A DNA stretch of 64,000 nucleotides from positions 699,099 through 763,098 of the forward strand of contig JACAXG010000169.1 in the NCBI GenBank assembly GCA_018881555.1. The letters are read 5' to 3'. Source of the DNA: Amblyornis subalaris. Its lineage: Eukaryota; Chordata; Aves; Passeriformes; Ptilonorhynchidae. The translations under genes were made by a program, and so were the position numbers. A model generated the notes under the pieces. It was given only the letters and a program-made list of their open reading frames with translations. It did no database searches and was not told the origin of the DNA. Within the stretch, counting starts at the first letter, position 1. Each line of letters begins with the position of its first letter. Below are positions 1 through 11,250 of this stretch, one piece after another.

Positions 1-372
1 TACAGAAACGGATGGAGCTCTCACTGTGCACTGCTTGGGAGGCACAGGCACTAATTAGGACTTACAGGATGTAATAGTGTCTAATTTCTGTAGTTAGGCT
101 GCATTTTCCCAAATGGTTTTAAGAAGTGCTGAAAACACATCTCTGACCCTGCCACAGTAGGTGTGCAACACTGACCAACAATGGGATGGAATCCACCGAG
201 TTCACAAATGCCTATTTGTTCAGATCAGGATAAAACCAGTGTGGGAGGGCTTGGAGGAAAAGCTCTTCTCTTCCACAGGTTTCTCTGCTCTCAGTGATTG
301 ATTTTGATTTGACAGAAAGACCAGGAAAATGATGCATTTGTCAAAATAGTTCCATACTAGAACTGTGTTGTT

Positions 373-690
373 AGAATATAGAATCAAAAAACGGTTTGGG
401 TTGGAAAGGGCCTTTAAAGCCCATTTAGTTCCAACCCCCCTGCACTGAGCAGGGGCACCTTCATCTGGATCAGGTTGCACAGAGCTGCTGTGCAGCCTGA
501 CCTGGAATGGTTTCAGGGATTGAGCATCCACAGGTTCTCTGGGCAACCTGTGCCCCACCACCCTCATTGCAAAAAAATCCCTTATATCTAATCTAAATCT
601 CCCCTGTATTAGTTTAAACCCATCACCTTGTCCTACCACTACAGGCCCTGCTAAAATGTTTGTCCCCATCTTTCTTATAAACCCTGTAAC
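373..690 (-). mobile_element. CR1 LINE 3' end
   Basis: Avian CR1 copies end in degenerate ATTCTATG octamers. A copy reading AGAATATAGAATC, GGTTTGGGTTGGAAAGGGCC on the plus strand is therefore a minus-strand insertion. This one continues through the GGGCAACCTGTGCC block and the TATCTAATCTAAATCTCCC block, then decays. It has an internal insertion-like segment around 455-520 relative to the other copies. Confidence 0.85.
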
Positions 691-3600
691 ACATAAACAA
701 ACATAATGCAGTAACAAATGTGCATTTCTCCAGGGAAACACAACCCCCACCATTACATGTCACCTGTATGAAACCTTTCTAGAAACATTTAACCAGAAAA
801 ATAACCCAGGTGGGGGTAGGCACACGCCTTGAAATCCGTTTTCTGTGGTCACTTGAGTGACACCTCAAGTCACCCCTTCACTGGCAGCACATGTTCTGCA
901 GAGCCAGATAAGCACCACAGACACCCCACAGCTCATCCCTGCTCACAGCAGAACTCGTGGATTACAATAGCTTCTGGGGAATTCATGCCTGTATTTCACC
1001 CACTGCAGAGTGAGCGTGCAAAAGCAGAGAACCAACACACGTCAAAGAAGTTCAACTGCTCAATCCTACTGTTCCAGTTAGCAGTAGGAAAACATCAGTT
1101 TTTACTGTTTGTTTTGGTTTGGGTTTGTTTTGGGGAAGTTCGGGTGGTTTCGGTTTTTTTAACACTGCGTCATTAAAAGCCCAGGCTTCATCCCCAAAAG
1201 AGAAATCAGGAGGAAAACTACAAGTGACTAAAGAAGGAACCACCATCAACGCAGAGACTGAGCAGAAAGGCACACGAGCATTGCTCAGCCCAGCTAAACC
1301 TCAGCCAAACATCTCTCTTACTCCAGACTTTATAACTATTCCACCTGTTAGAGGCAAAGAGCTCCTCTGCTCCACAAGCATCAAGTGCCTTTTCTCTCAC
1401 ATTACCGGCTTAACATCACAAAGTTCAAACTGAGTGATTATTCTCAAGTTGAAGGCTGCTACTTCTGGCTAGCACCTTAAGAAAGGATTGGGGTCTTCAA
1501 AGCTTTGGCAGCTGGTTTTGTTTTCCTCCCAGCACCTCAGTTTGCTGAATTAAAAGAAACCATTTAAAAAAAAGAGATTCTCAACTCTCAAAACCTCATT
1601 GCACCATTTGATCTCATTAGTACCTTCTATTGTAGCCTTAGTTTTAACTGCAACCTCCAACAGCTCCCTAATGGCTTTTTAATGTTCAGATGAACCTAAT
1701 TGCAGCACGGTTATCTCCATGGCAGAGGTTTATCTCCAGCTCTATTAACTGTACAGGTGACTTAATCAGACGAACATGCGCCGTGTCAGGTTGGGTTTTC
1801 CTCTTTTCCTGGTTGGATATTCCACCCTATAGCAAAGTGATGTTCATTCGTCCAAAGTGTGGGGAGCCCTCCCCTTGCCTCCCCAGGGCTGGCAGACCCA
1901 GCTTCACCACACCGGGACTGGAGGACAGAGGAACTTCAAGCCAATCACACAGACGTTCATGGAATTGTTAAGGTTGGAAAAGTCCTCTAAGGTCATCAAG
2001 TCCAACCATCAACCAACCACCACNACGTTCACCACTGAACCATGTCCCCAAGTGCCACATGCACAAGTTTTTTGAATGCTTCCAGGGATGGTGACTCCCC
2101 TGCTCTGGGCAGGCTGTTGCAGTGCTCTACATAAGCTGGTTTTTAGCAGCAGTTTAACATCCTCCAGCTCAGGTAGGTAACAGAGCAGCCAGAGCAAAGG
2201 TGCTGCTGGCAGAGCCTTCCCCCAGCAGGGAACACTCACGGCATGGACGAGGCACTCTCAGCTGCCTTGTCCATGTCTGGAGCTAAACATGGAAGAAGCA
2301 TGATCTGGGCCCCAGGAACAGGCACCAGGCTCTATCAGGGTGCAGCTCCAGGGGCTGGCGGCTGAGCAGGAGGACAACAGAGATAACATCAGCCTGTTTA
2401 CAATGGGAATAGTAAGAGAAGAGATATGAGTAACTGTAATAAAGATGAAAGTGCTTGGCAGCTGTGTCTGTGGTCTCAACTTCGAGCTATTTTAAGATTT
2501 TGTTTTGTTATTATCGTGTTTTGAATTGTTTCGCTCCACAAACAAGTTTTGTGTAAAACGACCCTATTTTTAACAGTCTGTTTATAGCCGATAAGATCTC
2601 AGGCAAAGCAACACCTCATTCGCAGGCTCATTTCGACTTAGAAAACAAACACTTTAATGAGGCCGAGCAGGCTGTAACTGAACGGGTGAGAATCCCCCTC
2701 CCCACTTACAGCCAGCATTCCCCATCTGTAGTGCTGGGCTGGCAGGCGAGCCAGGGGAGCTGGAATCTGCAATCCCGTCCATCCAGCTGCAGATCCGCAG
2801 GCAGGTCCTGCAGATCAGCAGGGCAGCGCCAATCCTGAACAGCAGGTACCCCCCCACTTCACCAGCTGATCATTGAGAGGAAAAAAACGAGTTAGGATGC
2901 AGGACCACGGGGAAGCTCTGGGGGATGCTGAGACACTGGCACCTTACCAGGGTCTACTCACGCCCTCAGACTCCAAAGAGAACATGTTATTGTCATGGCT
3001 GGTGGTACAAAGANCCTTTGCACAGAAATACATTTCATACACAGAGAGTTTCCAGCATAATCTAGTAACAGCAATAATGATAATTATTGCATGTAACAGT
3101 GTTCAACATGTACTAACACCTCAGATGACAACAAACATGGGGAAGGCTGGTCCCTCTCTTGCCTTGACCCCCCAGGTGTACTCAGGAGAGGGACGTGATG
3201 AAGCCACTGCTCAGTGCAGGAGAAAAGCTGATGGCCATTGCCCGATCCAANTCATGTCAAAGCTCCTGAGTTTCCTCATCCTCAGAGAGCTTTGGGCCAT
3301 TCTTTGACTTAATGGTGGTGAAAGCAAAAATCCTATTTGGACTTTTTTAATAGTTTTGTCTCCCAAAGATAAACACCCAAAATATAGCAGAGGNCTGGTT
3401 GAGGCTGGGGAAGAGTTCAAAGCTGGGCAATACTACNTTGAATTCTACCTAACCCATGTGTAGGTGCATTGACCAAAGGACGGGGGAAGTTTCCCAAACC
3501 TGACATGTTCAGGCCCAGCCACGAGCACCAGAACACTCCTCCAGTCACGCAACTGCNAACCCAAGAGTCTGGGAAAGCGGGGAGTGCTCTGGAGTGAACA

Positions 3601-6513
3601 GACAACCCAGACACCCTGCACCAATGCCTGCTCCTCTCGGCTTGTTTTGAATGCAATTGGCTCTGTCTCATCGAAAAATGACTATTCTTTCCACGTACAG
3701 CACGAGGTGCAGGAAGCCACACAAGATCTTATCTGCAAGGGCATGTGCACTTGGGTGGTGTCTGCACTGACAATTTAAGCAATTTTCCCACGGTGGGGTT
3801 CGCATCAGAGGAATAACCTCGTGCAGCAGAACTGCTCGGAGTGCTGAGGCAGGACAGACACAAGAGGTTTGTGATGACTCCTGCTCTTGGCTCTGCTGCG
3901 AGCAAGTTGGGACAGCACAAACNCAACTATGTCTGTGCCCGACTTAGTGCACTATTTCTGAACCAACGGGGAAGGAATTTCTGAAAACCCAGAGCATAAA
4001 CCAAGCAACAGAAGGAGACTTTGCAGAGGAGGAACCAACGTCAACTCCAAGAAAATCACAGTGATCAAAGCCTGGATAATGGCAGAAATAATTGAGTAAA
4101 AGGCACACCAGGTATTAATCATTTGGCACATCTGTTTTGTGTTTTGGAATCACTCATTTCAAACTTGTGGCTAATCAGCTCTGCTGAGCCCTCAGAGTGC
4201 ATCACTGCACAGTGGATGACATCAGGTTCGATGGTTGATTGCTTCCTGCTCAAAGAGCACTCCAAGCACACAGCTGGCTGTGGGAAGNTCTGCACAAAAC
4301 AGGGCAACATGACATTCCTCAGGTCCACACTCAAGAGACCATGAAGGAGTGAGACCATCAACATGGAGCAGTGACAGGTTATTCCAGCTAAAGAATCTGA
4401 GGCAGAGGGAGAGAAGCAGAAGTCCAGGTTGGAACATGCACAGGTGAGGGGAAGAGGGACCTGAAGCCAACCCTTCTGTGATTTGTGTCCCTTAGGTCAC
4501 TCAGCAGTTTTAGATGGGGTTTCACTGCTCGGCTCATCCTCGAGCACTGCCCAAGGTTCGGNGTGCTCAGGGCACCGACCCGCACCACACCCAGACTCTG
4601 CATGGCTGGGTCTGCTGCACACCCCCACGGCTCTCCCAGAGCCTGGAAATGCTGGCAGTGGAAGCACAACTCTACCATCTCATTTAGGACTTCCCAGCAA
4701 TGTTCAAGCTCCTTCCCCAGCATCTCCCAGGCACGGCCCATGGCAGAGGTGGCTCTGGAGGGGCAGCAGTGGCCCCTGGCCCCTGGGTTGGCTCCCTCTG
4801 CTCTGGAGGGGCATCGCCCCACAGGCTATGTGCCAGTAGAGCTGTCCTTTGGCAGCAGGGTCAGTTCAGAGGAAAAAGGGGTTGATACTAAAACATCATC
4901 ATCTTTACATGAGAAACAACTGCTGTAATATTTTCCTTGGGTTTGTTATCCAATACGATTCTTCATTTAAAAGCAAAAAGGAGATTCAAATGCACACACT
5001 TTAAAATACAGTAAGAGTTGAACAAGGCTTTGTATAATTAAGGTAGGGAACAGAGATAAGAAGCAATATCAGAGACATTTTCCCTAGCCTGAGAACAGCT
5101 CAGAAAAAGCCAGAGTGAAGAAATCCAAAATCCGATTACTCATTAATGTGCTCAGTCAGTGCTAACACTGATCTCTACTGACAGATCTGCAAAGATACAC
5201 CGAGTGTACTGCAGCAGCACGTATGAAGCAGGACTACAAACACCAACATCCCTGACTCTGTTCAAAACATCACTGCACTGAAACTGGAGGTCATGGTGGG
5301 GATTGAGCCGTTCATTTTTACACTTTTGGAGTATTTGTGCTCCTTTAAGTTTAACTCTGATCATCCATCTTTTCTATTACATCTGTAGTAGTATGTATTG
5401 CTGACAAAAAAAACTTGGAATTCTGTGTCTACACAGCTTTTTCTCTGGGTACTCCAACATATTTTATGTCAAATTTTAACTGAACTCTACCAGATAACCC
5501 ACATTATCTTAATTGAAAGAGCAAACATTAACCGAATTTAACATATGAAATGAGCCTTNATTATTGCTAGAAATTGATGGATGAATTTCTCTACGTGAGT
5601 AGAGAAAACATACTCTGCTTCTGAAAACAGAGAAATCTGAATGGATAACAACCGAAAAGTCTGTTAAAAATAAAATACTACTGTCTTCACCCAATATTCT
5701 TGTTTAAGAACCAAAGTGATGAAGGGGAGAGAAACGCTGCGAATCACCGACACAGAGAGGCAGGAGTGGGAGGTCTCTCAGGCCCAAGAATATTTCTGGT
5801 TGTCAGAGGCTAAAAAGATTATTTATTGTTTCCTTCCTAAACCCAGCTCCACTGCCACCTGTTCAGAATTTACTATAAAGCTGTTAAACAAGACGAGAAC
5901 TTTGATGCTGACTGTGAAAACAAGTTTCACTGTATCTGACCCGAGCAGCACTCACTGCTGATCCAGAAGCAAAGGAATTTGATTTTTTTCTTTAAGCACA
6001 GCTATCTTTTTACCTTTATAAGCTGTTTAAAAAATGTAAATAAAATAACTCAGTGGACAATAGAGGGCATTCATCCCCCAGAAAGACAGCCGCTACCCTT
6101 AGACATGAAATATCGCAGCACATTAAGTCATGAGACCCCGCTAATCAAAGCTGACAGGGCCCTGAATGTGATTTCTGCTGAGACTTAGCGATATCATGGG
6201 GCACTGAAGCATGCACAGCCTGCCAGACTGCCCCTGTTCATGTGACAATGGCTTTTATTCCCCAAAGGGGCCTGCGAGTGACAAGAGTCCCCTTTGTCTN
6301 CGGGCTCCCGCATTCGCAGTGCAAGAGAGGTTCATTCAAGCAGCCCCAGACACTCTTTGAAAGGCTGAAGTGTAACATAAGATGACCATGAAACACTAGC
6401 TTGCCTTCTGCCTACCCCTCATTCTTCTCCAGCACAGCCTGGCCTATTCAGGGCCTCTCGCAGCCCCGCTCGCGCTGCATTACCCCCGGTCTGCTGAATC
6501 CCGGCATTGTCCC
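691..6513. other. EXD3 intron 4, left part
   Basis: Apart from the CR1 fragment at 1951-2155, this is unique-looking sequence without a supportable gene. A GTAAGT donor-like site at about 2706 (minus strand) bounds a short open stretch with no family match. 5716-6240 has moderate complexity and no repeats, and could hold conserved noncoding sequence. I searched the minus strand for the EXD3 segment that should follow GDYKE (human AATLGATLKLQSELG, then IPLLLQDK) and did not find it. Confidence 0.5.
1951..2155 (-). mobile_element. CR1 LINE fragment
   Basis: It contains GGAATTGTTAAGGTTGGAAAA, the GTCATCAAGTCCAACCATCAA block and CAGGGATGGTGACTCC. It is the same CR1 subfamily as the copy at 31737-31988 and different from the GGGTTGGAAGGGACC subfamily common elsewhere. 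One N at 2024. Confidence 0.8.
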
Positions 6514-7002
6514 GCCGGCACCCAGCGCCCTTCCCACACCAAACCCGGCACCCAGCGCCCTTCCCACACCACATCCATGCACAGGGCCCTTCCCACACCA
6601 AACCCGGCACCCAGCGCCCTTCCCACACCACATCCATGCACAGGGCCCTTCCCACACCAAACCCGGGACCCAGCAGCGCCCTTCCCACACTAAAAACACC
6701 CAGAGCCCTTCCCACACCAAATCCAGTACCAAGCGCCCTTCCCACACCACATGCATATACAGGGTTCTTCCCACACCAAATCTGGCACCCAGCACCCTTC
6801 TCACACACAGTAAATCCACCAACACCCAGCGCCCTTCCCATACCAAATCCATCCAGGGTCCCTCCTGCACCACATTCACCAGCACCCAGAGCCCTTCCCA
6901 CACCAAATCCACCAGCATGCAGTATCCTTCCCACACCAAATCCACCCAGAGCCCTTNNCACACCAAATCCACCCAGTTCCCTTCTCGCACCGCATCCACC
7001 CG
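6514..7002. repeat. GC-rich minisatellite, about 17 copies of a 27-32-bp unit
   Basis: Seventeen units are anchored on CCCTTCCCACACC, with starts near 6528, 6558, 6587, 6617, 6646, 6679, 6706, 6736, 6764, 6794, 6832, 6860, 6892, 6925, 6952 and 6979. Early units alternate between CAAACCCGGCACCCAGCG and CACATCCATGCACAGGG linkers, suggesting a higher-order dimer; later units drift. It lies in EXD3 intron 4. The proline-rich 200-residue frames read through it on both strands are artefacts of the repeat. Confidence 0.92.
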
Positions 7003-7705
7003 ACAGCATGGCTAGGCTGTGGCAGCACTGGCACAGCCCAGTTCGAGCCATGGCTGGCTTCAGAGGGATTCTGGGAAGGGGACAAAGCTGCTACGTTTCA
7101 CCTGGAACTCCCTGAGCGGGAATGTTGAACTCTTCCATGTCCCCATGCCGTGGAGGCCATGATGAGCGGATCTGGGAGCCCATGGCCTGGCTTGAAGCGC
7201 CCATTGTTCCTCCAGCAGCTGCACTCTCCATTCCCAAAAGAACAGATAAACCCCCAAACAGCCCAGACACCTCCAACCCCCACTTACACGTCCCTGCTTT
7301 TTCCCACTCCCTGTATCTGCCTGTTTCCCTGCATCCTGGGAGCACTAGTGCCATCCGCTGGCATTGCTCCCCACAGGTGCCTCCTCACCACAGCCTGTGC
7401 TGCTCAACTACAACAGAGTCACCTCCACCTGAGCCACTGTCCCCAAGCCTGGGCGGTGCTGGGGCCTCCCCTGTACCCCGACCCCCAGACTCAGCCTCTG
7501 ACCAGCTCCACCAAACCCAGGAGTAAGGGAGGGCCAGCGGCACTTCAGGAACAAACAACTGCCACGGCCATCCCCAGGATGCTCCGGGATCTTGTTTTCC
7601 AAAGGGATCTTTCTCCAAAACCTCCAGGAGGGAAACGAGCCTTAACTCTCAGGGCAGAGGACATTCATGGTTTGCACACCACAGACAAAGGGAATAACCT
7701 GCTCC

Positions 7706-7995
7706 AGAATAAATCACAGAATCACAGAGTGCTTTGGTGGGACCTTAAAAGCTCATCCCAGCCCCTGCCATGGGCAGGGACACCTTTCACTGTCCCAGGT
7801 TGCTCCAAGCCCTGTCCAGCCTGGCTTGGACACTTCCAAGGATGGGGCAGCCAGAGCTTCTCTGGACAACCTGTGCCAGGGCCTCCCCACCCTCACAGAG
7901 ACGAATTTCTCCCTCACATCTCATCTTTGCCCTTGTCCTATCACTATCTGCCTGTGTAAAATGTCACTCTCCCTCTTTTATAAGTCCCTTTAAGT
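7706..7995 (-). mobile_element. CR1 LINE 3' end
   Basis: It begins with the reverse-complement octamers AATCACAGAATCACAGAG, then CCATGGGCAGGGACACC, TTGCTCCAAGCCCTGTCC and GGCAACCTGTGCCAGGG-type blocks. The long plus-strand open frame at 7150-7959 is partly this element and is not a gene. Confidence 0.88.
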
Positions 7996-8848
7996 ACTGA
8001 GCTGTAAAATGCCTGCAGTTTTACTGCAAATACAGCAAGAAAATAATGACAGCCAGGGCTTGTATGAATTTCTGTCCTTTCAAGTGAGAGGCTGAAAATC
8101 CTAAATGTGAATCTCCTTCACTGCCCCAGCTGAGACAGGGAAGAGCAGGACAGACAGACTCCCAGAGCCACTGCCATGCTCAGAGCCCCAGCTCCAGGTT
8201 GTTTGGGGTTGGTTTCTCTGGACTTAGGTATGTTACGTCCCCAAGGGCAGTAAAAGACTTCCTGTTATTTTCAAAGATAATTCTATTCATCCTTCTGGTA
8301 ACAAAACAAAACTAGAAGAAAGCTATAGCTGAGAGTGAGAAGCTGTTGAGGTTTCCTGTTCTTCACACTGGGAATGAGCAGTAAATGAGCTTTGCTGTGG
8401 AAGAACAGAAAAACAAGTCCACAAAAAAAATCTAGAGCTTTCCAAAACCAGATCTAGAAAGAACTGTATTTCTAATGAAAACAACAAATATCTTTGGAGC
8501 CATGAACTTAAAAATCCCACTTGAATATAGTCAAATAGGACACGTCTGTTACAATTGTCAAACACTCACATTCAAAAACTTTTTGAGCACAAGAGTAAAT
8601 CTCAAGCAGCTACCTGAGAATTTCAAACCAAATACAAAATATCTTTTTTTCAGTATTTAAAGAAATCAACAAGAATGGGATTCCAGGATTTCACTTGGGA
8701 GTTCAGCTTTACTGAAGAACAGGATTTTAAGAGTGCTATTTGAATTTTTACTTTTGCTAAACAAGATCAAGTTTTTCTACACCATCCAAATGAACCATGC
8801 TCCTGGGAGGAAAACAAACCTGTGTTTTTTGCCTTTAAAGAAGAAAGA

Positions 8849-9065
8849 CCATAGAATGGTTGGGAGAGACCTTCAAAATCATCCAGTCCCATCCCCTGCC
8901 ATGGGCAGGGACACCTTCCACTATCCCAGGTTGCTCCAAGCCCTGTTCAACCTGGCCTGGAACAATTCCAGAGATGGGGCAGCCACAGTTTGTCTGGGCA
9001 ACCTGTGCCAGGGCCTCCCCACCCTCACTCAGGGGAGAATTTGTTCTCTAACATCTCACCTAAAG
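8849..9065 (-). mobile_element. CR1 LINE 3' end
   Basis: It starts at CATAGAATGGTTGGGAGAGACC and shows the same ordered blocks as 7706-7995: CCATGGGCAGGGACACC, TTGCTCCAAGCCC, GGGCAACCTGTGCC. It is truncated after the CCCACCCTCAC block. Confidence 0.88.
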
Positions 9066-9685
9066 GTTGCTCAAGAGACCACTCACACGGCCACCAAGGT
9101 ATCTCCACCATGCCAGAGATGCTGCAGTGCTGCAGATCGTGGGTCTGCTGAACTCCTGCCTGTGTCAGCCACCCAGACACGAACACAGGAGGAGTTACAC
9201 ATTTTGAACATGAGCCTCAAGGGTAAAGAGGCTTCACAACTCCTCCACCTGAGACCTGAGGTTGGGGCAATCACGTGGGACCAGCGAGGTTTCCCAAGCC
9301 CTCTGGCTGCAGGCAGGCTGGAGATAGCACAGCAGGTTTATGCCCAAGGACTAAAATCCCTTCTTTTCTTGATAGGGACAAGGAAAACAAAAAGAACACA
9401 ACCATCCCCTTCAATTCTCCAAATTAAAGCCTATTAACCTGTTACTTTCAAAGGTCAGCAAAGGAGTGGAGGGAGGATTCCCTGGCATTTTGTCCTCAGC
9501 CAGCAGAAAGGCCGAGGTTGAGCCCAGCCTGCTCCTGTACACGGGAAGAGCACGTTAAGCTGCAGCATTCACAGCATGCAGCTGCTGGGATGAAACGGAA
9601 TCCACATTGAAATGCATCCAAAAAAAAGGACACAGACATTCACAAAGAGCTGGGAAGGTAAATTTATTTGAAAGACATGACCCAC

Positions 9686-9853
9686 CTCTTTGTAATCGCC
9701 CTTGAGATAAAGATGACTGACATGTTCAAGCAAATAGTTCCGGTCCGCTGTGTGGAGCTGGTAAATGCTAATCAGGGNGTCAAGCAGATTAGCTGGGCAC
9801 TGGGAGAGCATTCCGAGCACACGGGCCTGCAGCTTCTTCAGCTTGGTGCCAGA
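9686..9853 (-). CDS. EXD3: EXD3 coding exon, N-terminal helical region
   Basis: This is a 56-codon internal exon of EXD3, a Mut-7-like 3'-5' exonuclease family protein. The encoded block includes KLKKLQARVLGML, ISIYQLHTADRNYLLEHV and GDYKE. It aligns gap-free over 56 residues with the human segment containing LKQLQAR and ASIFQLQDADRSCLLAHV, as I recall that protein. On the minus strand the exon follows a pyrimidine-rich acceptor ending in GAAG and ends at AAAGAG/GTGGGT. Both junctions are phase 0. One codon (about residue 26 of the exon) is unreadable because of the N at 9778. The region precedes the exonuclease domain and its biochemical role is not settled. The next exon is not in the window. 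Confidence 0.9.
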
Positions 9854-11082
9854 CTTCAAAAAACAACAGCAAAAATCAAACACAGGTTTAGTAAAGATGG
9901 CTGCGATTCAGCGGCGGTTGAAAACGCAGCTTGTTTAAACTGAACAAGNGAATTCCTTTGGAAGGGATTCTCCGATTTCCCCACGGAGTCTGCAAGCAGA
10001 AATCAGAACAATATGATACACATTTTTTTCACAGCATCCAGTTTAAAAACATGAAATGTTTGCGGGATAATTCTGGAGAAGAAATAGGGCCTTGTGTAAA
10101 AGTAAAATCTGAAACTGGAAAACGCCCTCTGTGCTAACACAGCTCTTCAGAAATTCTCCCCTATAGTTCCTAGCAGAAAATCTTTGAATCCAGCAACTCC
10201 CCTCCAGGGAGATCTCACCTATCAGGCATAAGAATTCCATTTCCATTCCCAGGCTTGCTCCTATGTGCATGAAGGGTGGGAAAATCAAAAGCACCATCAA
10301 AAGATGCACAGACACAGGTATTAATGCTTGTTCCCACGTGATCATTCACTCATGGCACAGGAATTTCAGTGCCAGTAGCACTTTGCTGCACTTTGCAGAT
10401 CCTGTAATGGCAGAGCTCAACATCTGACCAGAGCCATTTGGAAAAATGGGAAAGGGAGCAACACAAATAAGAAAGTATCCTGCAGTTCAGAGCCAAAAGC
10501 TTACAGAAAAGAGAAAATCTCAGTAGGTCAGAATATCTGAAGACAGAAGGAATGGTAAACACTGGGACATATAATCCGATGACCCAACTTTACAGAACTA
10601 ATCATTCAGCTGCTGAAAAGGCAGGCTGTTCCCATTTTCTGCATTCCCACCATATGGCAGGAATTAAGCAATCCTACAGTAACTGGCTTCTATTTGCAGA
10701 GCTGGAAGAACACACAGAGCAGATTTCTGCAACTGGGTTTATCCTGACAGCAGGGATGTGAGTTCCAGTGGGGAGCCTCCAGCCTGGAAAGGCTGCAAGA
10801 TCAACGCTCGATCAAAGTGGTTTGATCTGGAGAGATGGAAATCCCAACTTTGGAGGGGGAACTGAGCTGTGGCAGCACAACTTCCAATATGATTTCATTT
10901 TTAGGCCAACATGCCACAGATAACAACACCTCACTGTGAGTTTCACAACTTGTCACACTGTGTATAAGGCTACAGAGAAGATGCGGGACTTTGGAATAAA
11001 GTGAAAGTGGAGATACTTGAGGAACATTAACATCAATCACTCTCTCCTCTCTCCCAGCTCTCTTGCTTTCTCTTTTTCTAAC
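9854..11082 (-). other. EXD3 intron 3
   Basis: This is a 1,229-bp intron between two well-supported exons. A GATAG/GTGAGA donor-like site near 10219 follows a hydrophobic open stretch. The flanking exons already join in frame and match the known protein without a gap, so it is not a constitutive exon. Confidence 0.8.
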
Positions 11083-11250
11083 CTGTGGGACAGCAGGATG
11101 CTCTTTTATCCAAAGCTGCAGCTCCATGATGATGCAATACCCCAGGGAATGCCCTTTCCCCTTCCAATCACTGCTGCTCTCCAGCATGGCCAGGAGTCCT
11201 GCCAAAGGGTCCTCCAGTCTGGCAAAGCCCCGCCTGATTTCTTCCTTGAG
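11083..11250 (-). CDS. EXD3: EXD3 coding exon, upstream N-terminal region
   Basis: This is a 56-codon exon with phase-0 junctions at both ends. It encodes LKEEIRRGFARLEDPLAGLL, then AMLESSSDWKGKGHSLGY, then IMELQLWIKEHPAVPQ. It matches human EXD3 around REEAWRGFAALDDPLAGLLDMLES and the following tryptophan-containing helix, gap-free as I recall it. The acceptor reads TCTCGGCAG on the minus strand and the donor is CCACAG/GTTAGA, which is weak in its last bases. The frame is open throughout with no N. It joins in frame to the exon at 9686-9853 across a 1.2-kb intron. Confidence 0.9.

Larger units (their letters stand above)
7003..9685. other. EXD3 intron 4, right part
   Basis: Between the minisatellite and the exon at 9686 the sequence holds two CR1 copies (7706-7995, 8849-9065), GC-rich unique sequence at 7030-7700 and AT-rich sequence at 8000-8840. 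Nothing else is recognisable. Confidence 0.5.

Noticed and set aside
4388..4928. Overlapping 118-147-codon frames on both strands
   Set aside because: These are GC-rich stop-poor frames overlapping each other on opposite strands. None has a recognisable protein pattern.
6401..7115. Open frames of 183-210 codons on both strands
   Set aside because: They are translations of the minisatellite. Simultaneous openness in several frames is a property of the stop-free repeat unit.
7150..7959. 269-codon plus-strand frame, the longest in the window
   Set aside because: The right third is a CR1 in antisense and the rest is Pro/Ser/Thr-rich with no domain or splice signal. It is a stop-poor GC-rich stretch.
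10043..10345. Hydrophobic minus-strand stretch ending in GATAG/GTGAGA
   Set aside because: It lies in EXD3 intron 3, whose flanking exons already join gap-free to the known protein. At most it is a cryptic exon.
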